64,000 nt of DNA from Hexactinellida sp. DTS-2022 (taxonomy: Eukaryota; Porifera; Hexactinellida). The notes under the pieces are model-generated. The model was not told where the DNA came from, did not search any database, and worked only from the letters and a program-made list of their open reading frames with translations. Positions within the stretch are counted from its first letter, which is position 1. Every line of letters begins with the position of its first letter. A program made the translations under genes and the position numbers. Shown here one piece after another: positions 1-10,774 of the stretch. The stretch spans positions 868,001 to 932,000 of the forward strand of contig JAPNXP010000016.1 in NCBI GenBank assembly GCA_028753945.1, in the 5' to 3' direction.

Positions 1-2135
1 AATCCGAATTGGTGTCTATTGGATCATTTTGAAGCCTGGAAGTAAGAACAGATTTAAACTTACAATTCTGAATCAGAGGAGAAACTATTAGTGGCAGAGT
101 ATACAAGAATGGTGCAATCTTACGAAGTTTGAGCACTAAGTTTACCATTCTTGCCATTTGATAAAATCCATCTCTCAATCCAGAATAAGTTAAGAAAACC
201 GAAACGCCAATCGTCTTCCGAAGGGGAGCAGAATATATACCATTCAAGTGAAAATGTTTAAGGGGAGTATTCACATTGAAGATCTTCCATATCTTACCAA
301 TAATATCCACGAAATTCGGAGTACGTTTTTAAACCTTGAGCGTGAATAGTTCTGTATTTAAGAGCTGCACAAGTTGAATCATTGAAAACGCGGAGTGTTA
401 GATTAACATTCTGGCGTTCAAAGCTAGTTGGCCAACATGCCTTATAATTCAGTCTGTGGGCTTGTTTAACGATCAAGTGTTCTTCAGACATGTACAGTAA
501 ACGAATATCCTCAAACTTAGCCTCGTTCAATTTATTAGTATCGTAAATTGAAGGAAATAAGAGCATGTCTGAATATTTGAACGTATGATCATAATCCGTC
601 AAGTTTAGCCTATTGTTTCTGATAGATTTCAATATGTGTACGAAATCAAATATAATATACAATTTTCGGCCGGAGGACACAAAATGTGGAACTGCAGAAG
701 TTAATGTCATTTGGTCAGAAGAAAACAGTTTGAATAAACGAAGATTCAGTGAATTGTTATCTGTAACAAGTAATTCAACAAATAGGTTGCATTTTTCGAT
801 ATCCAATATCACAGATTTAACTATCGGATAAAGTTCCTCCACAGTAGAAAAATTTGAGGGAATAGCCTCACAACTTGTGACCATTTTTTGATAAACTAGA
901 CACCATCAGAGCAAAAACTTTTTTAGTTGGAGTTGTAGGATCTATCTCTCCGATTATTCTTCCACCTAAATAACAGACAATATATAAAGTGTCTAAGTAG
1001 ATTGCCAGATTGTATTATATGTACATACGTATGCTAGCATTACCTTGGTACGAGATATCTGATGCACGTGGATTTCGTCCATGTTGAGTACAAGATGCCG
1101 TTCCCTCTCTAAAAAATCAGCAGTTAAGTTTTTAAGCACATAAGTGTATTCATTTTCCAATCCAATACTCGATGATAGAAGACGAAGAGACTTTGTTGTC
1201 AGAAGGAATAGGTAATTTAATGATTGGAGAAATTTGTAGCAGGCTGGTGAGATTAAGTGCGCTTTTAATGCAATAGTCTAGAATTGAAACTATAATTAAT
1301 ATTGACCTAATTATTATAAATAATGTCAAAATTAACATGTTTAGAGAAAATGCTACCCTGTGTAACAATGTTATACCGCCGTTGTTTTATGGGAACAAGC
1401 GAGTTTTCGAGCTGACAAATATTAAATTGAAAACTGGTCAAGTGAGGTATGTTTACAGATTTCATACTATTTCCATTCATTTGATCTGTATCTTGTAAAA
1501 TAGAAACTGCTGAACATTCTGTGACGCTTCCTTGATATTCACCAGAACAGAATCTGATTGGATTATATCCGAATCTGGTTGAAAGTTAATAATATAATCA
1601 AAAGAGTCTCAATCTGTCGTAAGTCATTTATTTTATCCAGTGGCAAAGGTACCTGTTGCTCAAAACTATTAGCTGAAACGGTTAAATATGAATTAATTGC
1701 AAGAGTGGATTCAACTCTGACGAACTGATCGAACAATTGCAGCCTGAGTATATGTAATGTATTAGAAGAATACCAAATGAACCAATCTTGTTTTTAGTTT
1801 CAAGGTGGATAATTTTTGTCTGAGATCAACAAAACTATCCAAGGAGTAAAGAAATTTTTCTTGCATTTCTTCAATTAAATTATACTTGAGACTTTTAGCA
1901 AAGTGTGCTTCTTCCTTTGATTCTCGGCTATAACGCTCACAAGTAGCAGAATTGGAGGTAAATAAGATTGAAAAATTACAGGAACAGCATTGAGACGATA
2001 AGTAGGTCTTTCACGTGGTACTTCAGAGTAAGTACCATCAGCTTGTAAGTATCTGACTACTCGTATCAGGTCCTCCTTTCGAAAATGGTGAATAAAGATG
2101 AAAATCCTGTTCTATGTAAAGCTCGGATCCAATCA
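1..2135 (-). mobile_element. Decayed P-type (THAP) transposase, cut by the left window edge
   Basis: P-element superfamily transposase remnant read leftwards from about 2135. Around 2030-2090 the minus strand keeps the end of a THAP zinc finger (HFRKEDLIRVVRYLQADG), similar to the THAP protein at 62899. Fragments near 1380-1440 and 1130-1275 match that protein in order (CQLENSLVPIKQRRYNIV, then LKAHLISPACYKFLQSL). The longest open piece, 294-884 (196 codons), carries RNase-H-like transposase features: VTDNN and DFVHILKSIRNN. Several frameshifts and stops separate the pieces, so it is not functional. About 1278-1356 looks like an intron (see findings). It abuts the inverted-repeat element starting at 2136. 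Family assignment is firm; the left end lies outside the window. Confidence 0.8.
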
Positions 2136-4850
2136 GTCAAGTATTTGCTCATTTCATTTCCAGGCCAGTGTTTACTTTCTAATTGCTCGTAAAATAAATT
2201 ACCTATTGTCATGGAATAAACTAAACTTAGTTTTCAAATACGCTGGAAACATCTAAAATACTTTTGAGACTGATTTCTCAACGGATTTAACCACAATGAC
2301 GTAATCAAATATGCATATTAATACTAATTATGAAGTAGAGATTGAAGTAGAGATTCAGTGAACAAAAGCTAAATAAGTCACAAGAATGGTCATTAAACTG
2401 ACTAGGCAACATGTACGTACATCGTCAAACAGCACTTTTAAGACTTAGATTAAAATCTAACAATACATTTCAAAAAATACAAAACATATGGTTTGATAAC
2501 AATAGTATAATTATTTACCTACATTGAAGTTGAAAAGAATTTGAGTGAAAGGAATGACATAATTTGTTACTGTATTTAGTTTTTTTGTTACGGTAGTTAG
2601 TTTTTTAAAATGCATTAGGTTTAAAAACGGCAAAGTTAGAATTTCAAATTATCTGAAAATTAACATTTATTTAACATCATTGCCATATATGGGTATGTAT
2701 ATTGGATTACGTCATTGTGGTTAAATCCGATGAGAAATCATTCTCAAAAGTATTTTAGATGTTTCTGGCGTATTTGAAAACCTAAGTTTAGTTTATTCCA
2801 TGACGATAGGTAATTCATTTTACGAGCAATTAGAAAGTAAACACTGGCCTGGTAATGAAATGAGCAAATACTTGACTTATCTAGCCGTATTATATAGTAG
2901 GCCATGGGTAATCTAAAGACAGTGGCTTTTGGATGACCTTTGTAATTGGTCTTGCATCAAAAACAGAATAAGTATTAGGCATGAAATGCTATGCTAGTGC
3001 TATAGTATTTAGAAAAGATAAAATAATATGTAGTATAGTTCGGGACAGTAAAGTAACGAGGAAGGGTAGGGACTCACATAGGAAAGATTCGACTAAACCA
3101 TTTATGGTTGCTTATTATGACGAAAATAATAATATTATGCAACGATAAGGTAAAGTTCAATAATAGATACATAACTTTGGGCAATTATGAGGAAATAATA
3201 GACGAGAGGGATACCCTTCTAACCTATCCATGGTCCAGTTTATTTGTCGTTTCCAGTCCTTATATTACGTAGTTCACGGTTGATGCAAAATATAAATATA
3301 AATTGGGAAGAGAAAACGAAATTCCAGTAGATGACATTTTCGTATTGTAATAACGGGATGTTGGTTAAGAAATTAAAATATCCCATCGCGCCTATCCTAA
3401 TATGATTCCACAAATAAATAACATACTATATAGCCGTCTAGGATCCTAAGGTATTAAACATTTTGTTAATGAATGATGACAAGTAGTAAATTGGTTGAAT
3501 AAAGATATAGTGGGTTCAACATACTTTTTGTTCTTTGAAAAATTTTGAATCCGTGGTGAGTTTAACTGATTCCTTAACATTGTGACCTGCATTAGAAAAA
3601 GAAGTAGAATAAGAACTATGGGAATTTGATTCAGAAGTTGAGCTAAAGAAAGAGAAAATTAATAAACATAAAGGGAAATGAGTGACATGAAATAGTAATC
3701 AAAGAAACAATATTAAATTTTGAAGAATCGATCTTTCGGGACGAAAAGAACGACCGTAAAATGGCGAAATATATGAGCAAAGTATCTAAAATTATGATAA
3801 TATAATTTAATTTTATAAAAATACAAGGCCTATACCTTAGTCCAGAACCCGTCCAGAATTCACTTTCTTAGGCGCGAACAAGGTCCGGCACAACACATAG
3901 AGGCTCAAGAGGGAATAATAATAAAAATTATGCAATCAACTTAGATATTCCCCCAATCGTACCCAAAATGAGAAATACTTTTACAATATTGTGAAATAAT
4001 TGTATGAAATGATTATGTTAAAAACTGTAAATTAGTAAACAATAACAGTATAACCTAACTAAACCGAAATTCGTTATGTTAGGGGGAAAATGTCGGAATG
4101 CATAAATGTCGGATTATGCAGGCTCTAAGGAAATAGTTGGTTCTGATGAATTCCGGAACGTAGATGGTCGGATTTGCAGGTTCTGCTTCATCAGTTTTCG
4201 TGACCACCTTTAAATCACTCCGGCAGTCTACGGTTAAAAGTGCTGTTTGACGATATACATGTTGCCCAGTCAGTTTAATGACCGTTCTTGTGACTTATTT
4301 AGCTAATGTTTACCGAATCTCTACTTCAATCTCTACTTCATAATTAGTATTAATTACCATATTTGGGTATGTATATTTGATTACGTCATTGTGGATAAAT
4401 CCGATGAGAAATCATTCTCAAAAGTATTTTAGATGTTTCCAGCGTATTTGAAAACTAAGTCTAGTTTATTCCATGACAATAGGTAATATATTTTACCAGC
4501 CATAGGCGTCGATATTTTTGGTATCCTTCAAAATCTGGGGGGGCCAAAAAAGGTTTATCTCTATACCTCATTATTAATATTATCTCATTATTAATATCAC
4601 TACACAATTAACAATAAATTAACAATTTGTTTTTGTAACACCTTGCGAATGAATCTGTAGAATGAATAGTCGCATTCATTGTAAAAAACAATCAATCTAT
4701 GAAACATCGAGGTTAATAAACTGGGGGGCCTGCCCCCCCTGCCCCCCCATTAATGACGCCTATGTTACCAGCAATTAGAAAGTAAGCACTGGCCTGGAAA
4801 TAAAATGGCAAATACTTGACTTATCTAGCCGTATAATATAGTAGGCTATG
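2136..4850. mobile_element. Non-autonomous P-like element with long inverted ends
   Basis: About 320 bp at 2136-2460 is the inverted copy of 4230-4850 (the right arm is longer because of an insertion at 4501). The outer right end reads TAGTAGGCTATG, the reverse of the CATAGCCTACTA end of the P-type element at 25734-28023. The first ~30 bp of the left end are missing where it meets the transposase remnant. A third copy of the end lies at 2680-2906 in the same orientation as the right arm. The interior 2907-4229 shows no gene or known repeat. Confidence 0.6.
4501..4764. mobile_element. hAT-like MITE, CATAGGCG family
   Basis: Ends are CATAGGCGTC and GACGCCTATG. It is flanked on both sides by the exact 8-bp duplication ttaccagc (4493-4500 and 4765-4772). 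It interrupts the right arm of the P-like element; the uninterrupted arms at 2155-2330 and 2690-2890 are the empty site. The right part is G/C-run rich. Non-coding. Confidence 0.88.
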
Positions 4851-5240
4851 CGTCAACTTATTCATATATATCAGTTTAGGATAACAAATATCATTTAGGC
4901 CGCGATCTAAAAAGTGATGAAACTTATAGTGCAATCTCTATAGTTTAAAATTTACAAAACTATTTTACCCCGAACGGAGGCGCACTAAACACTTTATTTT
5001 ACAAAAGGTATACCACTTCAGTAAATATATAGATTCATGAACGATAAGAAGCTCATAAATTCTCAAAACGCAACCATTGTGAGAGAAGCTTCCAAACCAG
5101 TAACTTTATGGATCACGACCATTTAGTATGTGATTAATTTCAAACAATTCAGTGTCAATTTGATGAATTAAAGTTTTGTAGGAGCTGAACTGTCGGCAAA
5201 TTAGTGAAAACATACTTTTTTGATATACTCAGATGTAAAT
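4851..5240. other. Intergenic, nothing recognised
   Basis: AT-rich sequence with no convincing ORF, inverted ends or repeats. Confidence 0.5.
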
Positions 5241-5242
5241 AA

Positions 5243-5560
5243 TACACTGCATAATGGATATAGTGATATATTGAAAATAGAGATAATTTAGCCGCTTCAG
5301 ATGTGTCCCCGAGCAAATCCCATACCAATTTTATTTTGGTTATAGTGATATCAGTATAGGATATAGTGATAATTTGTGCCACATATTATACAAGAATAAT
5401 GGATTTTACCTTCCTTGGCCACATAATTTCATATTTTACAGTATGAATATCGCTACCAGTTGAATTCGATAAGGAATTTGATTATACTTATGAGAATATA
5501 AGGATTGACACTGCATATATTCATATATTAGATGCAGTGATACTGTGGATGTAGTGATAT
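5243..5560. repeat. Cluster of GGATATAGTGATA motifs, pogo-like remnants
   Basis: The motif GGATATAGTGATA or a close variant occurs near 5253, 5339, 5359 and 5543. The same motif is subterminal at both ends of the outer element 6131-8490. This looks like piled-up fragments of that family; no complete copy could be bounded. Confidence 0.4.
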
Positions 5561-5570
5561 AATTAATATA

Positions 5571-6133
5571 CAGCCTACCAGGGGTTCATCCAGGAGCGCG
5601 GCATACGCCTAGAGGCGTATAAATCGGGATATGTTGCATTTAGGAGCGCGAAAACTGCCGAAAGTCCCCATAGAATAATGCAAAACTAACCTTTTAGGCG
5701 GACAAAATTCATACTCTAGTGACCTAGGACAGTTAGGAGTATTCAATTCTACTCCAGTATAATACCCTGCAGTACACCCTCGATAATCCAAACAGAAGTG
5801 TTAAGATTTAAGAAATTCTGTTCCGATTAGTGAATTCGTTCGGATTAGTGAAGTAATGCAATTTCTATGGGCATCTATAAATGAGAATCTCGATAATCCG
5901 AACCAAACTTGTACAAACCTTGTATATCCGCACTAAACATCTAGTGTACTCCATGAAAACTTTTCAGAGACTTAGCTTTTACACTTCCAATGCAAGTGTA
6001 AAACTTTCGTGTAAAATTTACAAAGTGTAAAACTTTCAACTACGATTTTTCCTACTTTTATTGGAAAAATATTTTGGTGTCTCCTGTTGTGATTAACGAG
6101 GGTTCGGATTAGCGAGGTTCGTATTAGGTACTG
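5571..6133. mobile_element. pogo/Tigger-like non-autonomous element interrupted by hAT
   Basis: The left end CAGTACACCCTCGATAATCC (after the insertion) pairs with the reverse of the right end, where GATTAGCGAGGTTCG leads to GGTACTG. A TA precedes the left end at 5569-5570. The hAT element at 5579 sits inside the first 8 bp, so the terminal 8-mer appears on both sides in diverged form. No coding capacity seen. Confidence 0.5.
5579..5769. mobile_element. hAT-like MITE, AGGAGCGCG family
   Basis: Starts CAGGGGTTCATCCAGGAGC and ends AATACCCTG. Flanks cagcctac and cagtacac agree at 5 of 8 positions. Related copies: 57124-57302 (exact duplication) and an end at 17684. The interior repeats AGGAGCGCG and AGGCGTA. 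Confidence 0.55.
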
Positions 6134-6361
6134 ATATATTGGATATAGTGATAATTTTGCCAAATATCCCATGCCCCTAGGGCCGGCGAGAGGGGGGGGT
6201 TGCTTGGGGTAAAACCGGGGGGCCCGGATCGGGATATGAATGTTTCTTTAGGACTTTATAATATTGAGTCTGCAAAATAGTTATTGTGCCTTATAATACA
6301 TCTTTCATCACAATATGAATTCCTTCGTTTCACTAATAATTGTTATCATCAATATACAGTA

Positions 6362-7589
6362 CTAGCTTTGTACCCGTGCTTCGCCGCGGTATTCAAATTC
6401 ACGGGATGTCTTATAATGAGTAAATAATCATATTTACAAATGTTATTGATAGTATTTCTAATAGCCGAAGCGCCGCCCTCCGCCACAAAAAGGCTTCTTG
6501 GCAGTTCCTGCAAAATATCATTATGTTCCAAAGAACTTGTTATATCTGTACCTCTTTAGTGGTATTACCACTTGGGAAGTACATAAGATAACTGTATATT
6601 CGAAGTATCATTTGTCAGTATTGGAGCTTAGTGTTGTAAAATGAAATTTGAATTTACGTGCTTCCTGACCTGACAGTACCCAGAAGTGTGCAGGGAAAAT
6701 TAATCTGTCCTGTATATCAGGATCGTCAGAAGGGGGGGGCACAGGGGGGCACGTGCCCCCCTCAAAAATCTCGGTGCCCCCCCCACGGTGCCCCCCTCAT
6801 CTGTGCATCCCCTCGCCTGTGCCCCCTTCCCCTGTCCTAATAGAAGAAATAACAACACCAATGATATACATGAGTTCAAATGTCATGATACTACTGCTCT
6901 TATTCGATGTGAAACTATCAAAAAATACATAAAATCACGTGGGGTTTTATACTACTAAGAATTAGTTTTGGTCTGTGCCCCCCCTAAATTCTGATTGCCC
7001 CCTCCCCGATAACACGCTTCCGACGCCCCTGCTGTATATTTAGATTAGTTGTAAGCTGTGAATTCCAGTTGGTTAGTATGTTGTTATGTTTTTACTCTGT
7101 ATTATGTCATGGTGTCCTAGTTCTATAGCAAGGGAGATTCAATTGTTGTCTTCTTTCATACACAATTGACCCATTGAATTATAGACCAATAAAACTCGAG
7201 TCAGAATAATGTGAGAACTGTGCAATCTGATAGGTCAAGGTCGGTACCCTCGCAAAGTGTGAAAAATTGCAAATTATGCATTATATTGACTTTAAAATAT
7301 CATATTTGGATTCCTCATACACTAAAACCTAGATTGCACGTTTGAAATGTTTTCCTAGCAGCACTGTGAACTTTTGATAATTCCCAATGAAATGTATGGG
7401 AAGGTGCCAAAAAATAACATATTTTGAGTTAACTTCGCGAGGAATATAAATATCTCTTAAAAACTCCTTATTCAGGGTGGTGGGGTAACTCCTAGATGGC
7501 ATACAAATTTTGGTTCAGATCTGTTGTGATTTCTCGGAGGAGATGTGAGGACAGACATACACACAAACCTACTACTTTATATATATAGA
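6362..7589 (-). mobile_element. Non-autonomous Helitron
   Basis: On the minus strand it begins TCTATATATATAAAG after an A and ends in CTAG followed by T, the A/T target of Helitrons. About 9 nt before CTAG is a GC-rich hairpin (GCGGCGAAGC arms, 6370-6400). The first ~200 bp resemble the start of the coding Helitron at 18156, including the run leading into CTCACATCTCCTC. No Rep or helicase sequence, so it depends on a relative. It carries a hAT element at 6718. Confidence 0.75.
6718..7031. mobile_element. Repeat-filled hAT-like MITE (GTGCCCCCC motif)
   Basis: The left end CAGGATCGTCAGAAG pairs with the reverse of the right end, CAGGGGCGTCGGAAG. Exact 8-bp duplication ctgtatat at 6710-6717 and 7032-7039. 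The left third is made of GTGCCCCCC-type repeats in both orientations, with more near the right end. It sits inside the Helitron, so it is the youngest layer. Confidence 0.85.
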
Positions 7590-7623
7590 TCTCATAAAGG
7601 ATCCAATGTGTCACTAACACAAT

Positions 7624-8139
7624 CAGCGGCGTAGGAACAATATTGTGTTTGGGGGCCGCGAAAATCATCAACATTATTTCTATTGTCTCTTAGTTTGCTA
7701 AATACTCCTCGAATTAATAATTTTTCTTAAGGCTATCAAGAAATAAGATCGTTTAATAAAGTTTTCTTGCAGTCATTTAATCCAAAACACAAAAAAAACA
7801 AATTTAAATTAGAAAATTAGAAAGCTAATTCAAAAGTATATTAGCGAATAATTAATGGGATTATGCTATTCTCGCAAATATATATGATATCCACAGATAT
7901 ATACTATGGATTCAACACTGTTTGTATATTTAACTATTAACAAGTCAGTGACTTCATTATAAATGGAATAGTAAATAGAGGTATTCAATAATTCAAACTA
8001 ATCGCATCATATATGCCCGATATTTATATGCAGATAAAATCTTTATGATATATAGTAAATTCATTGGGGGGGAAGGCCTCCCAGTGTTGGATGTTGGGGG
8101 GCCACGGCCCCCCCAGCAACCCCCATTCCTACGCCAATG
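7624..8139. mobile_element. Putative hAT-like element
   Basis: The left end CAGCGGCGTAGGAAC and reversed right end CATTGGCGTAGGAAT form imperfect inverted ends. Flanks aacacaat and aataaatt match at only 5 of 8 positions. AT-rich interior; G-run-rich right end. Confidence 0.45.
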
Positions 8140-8492
8140 AATAAATTGTTACTAATTGTATTTCATTGGTTGAAACAATATTATTAGTTTTTGCTAAGCT
8201 TGACTCATTGAGAAATCCTATATATTTTTTAACAAAAATTTCATTTCACTTGACCAATTATATTGTCTTACAATAATATTATCATTGTTCTATCTTTAGT
8301 GAAATTTTCGTCTAATTGGGAATTTGTTTCGAGTTGCAATTTATTTTGGTCTAATGTTTCGGGAATTATAAAAATTCAATCGTGGTCGGAGGATGTGGAG
8401 GGGCCCGGCCAGAAATCTTAGCAGGGGGCCAATAATTTCTGTCGACGGCCCTGCATGCCCCACCATTATCACTATATCCATCATGTACTGTA

Positions 8493-9095
8493 TTTCCAAA
8501 ACTGGGTTCTAAAACCTAGGTGATGTAATAAACAAATAAAAAAGATTCCGAAACGCGCGAAAATATAATCAATAATTATGAATTAAGAATAAAGTTTTGT
8601 TAACACACCAAAAATATATTGTCTAGTCAATGAATTGTCTAGAACCCCGGTTAGGAGACAAATTACATCATTTTTGGTAATCCCATTCAGTTTGCAGCTA
8701 CCGATAACCTATATGTCAATACAGTGGAACCTCGCGTATCGGGGCACCTCCGTCCAAGCGCTCAGCGCCCCGATACGAGGGAGTGCCCCGATATGCGGGG
8801 TTCTAAGAGAACTCCAACATGTTGGGTTAAAACAATTAAGTTAGCACCAACACAACAAATCATACAAATATAGTCAAAACCTAGAGTTAAGGTTGATTTT
8901 CCAGCAGTACTACACATTAAAATTTCACATTATATTTTACCTACACTAGGAGTCACAAATCTATGATATTCACGGATTTTTTTTTGAGTCGAACAAAATG
9001 TAATAACCCTAGGTAATTCAACTGAGGTTAATTGATAGTAAGAATTCTAAGGTGTGGTACAAGGTTTTCCAAGGGGGGGGGGTCTCGGTCCCTAA
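8493..9095. other. Intergenic with one pogo-like end
   Basis: At 8722 a TA-flanked CAGTGGAACCTCGCGTATCG end is followed within 100 bp by a second, reversed GTGCCCCGATATGCGGGG copy, so it looks like a collapsed pogo-type MITE without its outer right end. Nothing else recognised. Confidence 0.4.
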
Positions 9096-9465
9096 ATATG
9101 AATTCCCATTTCCCATTCGCCAATAATAAATTTCATATGGATAAAGTTAACTAATCTCGAGATTTTAACAATATTACCATATATGGAAAATGGAAAGGTG
9201 TGAACATCTCATAACTTACATTCCACAAATATTTTCTATAAACCAATATGACCGTTGGACTCCCAAATATGAATTCCTATACGAAAATGATACATTTCAT
9301 ATGTATAAAGTTAAGTAATCTCGAGATTTTAACAATATTACCATATATGGAAGGGTGTGAAAATCGCATAACTTACATTCCACAAATATTTTCGATAAAC
9401 CAATATTACCGTTGGACTCCCAAAATATGACTTCCTAGACGACAATAATACATTTCCTGTGTCTA
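9096..9465. repeat. Tandem repeat, about 160-bp unit, just over two copies
   Basis: Units begin near 9096, 9264 and 9421 (AAATATGAATTCC or variant). Each contains TAATCTCGAGATTTTAAC and TTACATTCCACAAATATTTTC. The third copy breaks off after ~45 bp. Units differ by substitutions and short indels, so the array is not very recent. Confidence 0.8.
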
Positions 9466-9553
9466 GCATTAGCGGATTACGGGATATCAATAAGTAACAA
9501 TAATGTTTTAGGCCTACGCTAATTTTACCGTAAACGAAGTTTACAGTCCATAT

Positions 9554-9916
9554 CTAAGTTGTTTAATACGCGTATTGCGTATAATACGTATTATGTGTAT
9601 TATATCAATTTATATGTAATACGCTATCGATCAGCATGTATATTATACGCTAATCTATGATCAACTAGGAATGTTTTCAAAGTATTTCAGTAAAGCATAT
9701 TTTTAAATATTATTGTAAATACAAGATTCTAGCAAACAATACTATACAGATTATCTATGAGTCCATTAACAATGAAAGAATAACTATTAAACAGAAAGTT
9801 GTTCAAAGGAAATTTCATGAGCTCGATATTATAACTAGGGTATAAGTATAATACGTATTACATTATACGTATTATACGTAATACGTATCCAATAAAAGAC
9901 GTATTAAACAACTTAG
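9554..9916. mobile_element. Repeat-filled MITE with 8-bp duplication (ATACGTATTA motif)
   Basis: Perfect inverted ends CTAAGTTGTTTAATACG and its reverse. Exact duplication gtccatat at 9546-9553 and 9917-9924. The end motif continues as repeats of ATACGTATTA and variants at both sides of an AT-rich core. The CTA...TAG ends are not the usual hAT CAG...CTG; I group it with hAT by duplication length. Confidence 0.75.
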
Positions 9917-9924
9917 GTCCATAT

Positions 9925-10289
9925 ATTAAAGAAGTCCCTGGTTAAATTAACACATAATTAGCTCGGCTATACCAATAAGATAAGAATGCCAGGTTCAGGG
10001 AGGTGCCCATTTCTGAGAGGTGAGGATCCAGAGGTTTGAGTGTGTAGGATTTACACATACACATTTAATGTTGGTAGCGAACAATTACCCCTATTAGGAT
10101 CTTCTCAATAAAAAGACATTCAGCAATTTGGATCCAAAATATTTCCTCATAAATATTATGCCCGGTAGCTTTTAAGACCTTAAGTTAGAATGGATAAAAT
10201 GAAACAAACCTCATTGAACTTGAACCACTCAAGTCACTATCTGAATCAGATAAAGAATCAGAACCAGAACTACTTTTAGAACTTGAAGA
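9925..10289. other. Intergenic, nothing recognised
   Basis: AT-rich sequence without ORF or bounded repeat, apart from the small reading frame that follows on the minus strand. Confidence 0.4.
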
Positions 10290-10292
10290 CAT
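10188..10292 (-). CDS. Short Ser/Asp-rich reading frame, possible first exon
   Basis: A 35-codon minus-strand frame starts MSSSSKSSSGSDSLSDSDSD. Such acidic serine-rich stretches occur at the N-termini of some nuclear proteins and transposases. A possible splice donor (GAG then GTTTGT) lies near 10207. I found no downstream exon. It may be a chance frame. Confidence 0.2.
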
Positions 10293-10774
10293 TTGATAAG
10301 AATGTGTAACTTATCAATAAATAATAATAAATAATTTCCTGTAGTATTTTCTTTTATCTCGTTGCAAGGCCAATGAATACAATTTACGACGAATGGAAAT
10401 TAGCTACATGAATAAAGTATATTATAAATTAATTAAGGTTGATTGACAAGTATATACACTTCATACAATTCAATGTCAAGTATAGTATAGGGTTGCAAAT
10501 TGCAATGCACAAAACAGATAACATTTATCGAATTGTATATCATATATGAAAAGTACACAGCACATGTCTTAGGTAAGGTGATCCAATGGTCGATTTCAGG
10601 AAAAAGAACTAAAAGCAACATTTGTTGTCTGATTTTTTAAACAAAAATCTACTTTGACATGCTAGGTTTCCGAATGCGAAAGAAAAATTCGAATGGGTAA
10701 TTATTTTGACCTTACTAAAGGTCAAAATCGCAGTAACTTTGTGGAAAAAATCCGGGAAGTGATCTTGTTGCTGT

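Larger units (their letters stand above)
6178..8453. mobile_element. hAT-like element hosting a Helitron
   Basis: Ends are TAGGGCCGGCG and GTCGACGGCCCTG, with the exact 8-bp duplication catgcccc at 6170-6177 and 8454-8461. The first base is changed from the usual C. Without the Helitron (6362-7589) and the putative hAT at 7624, little remains: a G-run-rich left end and an AT-rich right part. Confidence 0.75.
6131..8490. mobile_element. pogo-like element, outermost shell of a four-layer nest
   Basis: The right end (TATCCATCATGTACTG then TA) reversed matches the left side (ATTGGATATAGTGATAAT) just outside the duplicated 8-mer of the inner hAT element. Removing the inner element leaves about 90 bp with a subterminal GGATATAGTGATA on each side. 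The left boundary overlaps the previous pogo-like end by a few bases and is uncertain. Confidence 0.5.

Noticed and set aside
6658-6840. 60-codon frame with a proline and cysteine-rich peptide.
   Set aside because: Produced by GTGCCCCCC repeats of the MITE.
9096-9465. CRISPR-like array.
   Set aside because: Units are about 160 bp, adjacent, without unique spacers, in a eukaryotic context.
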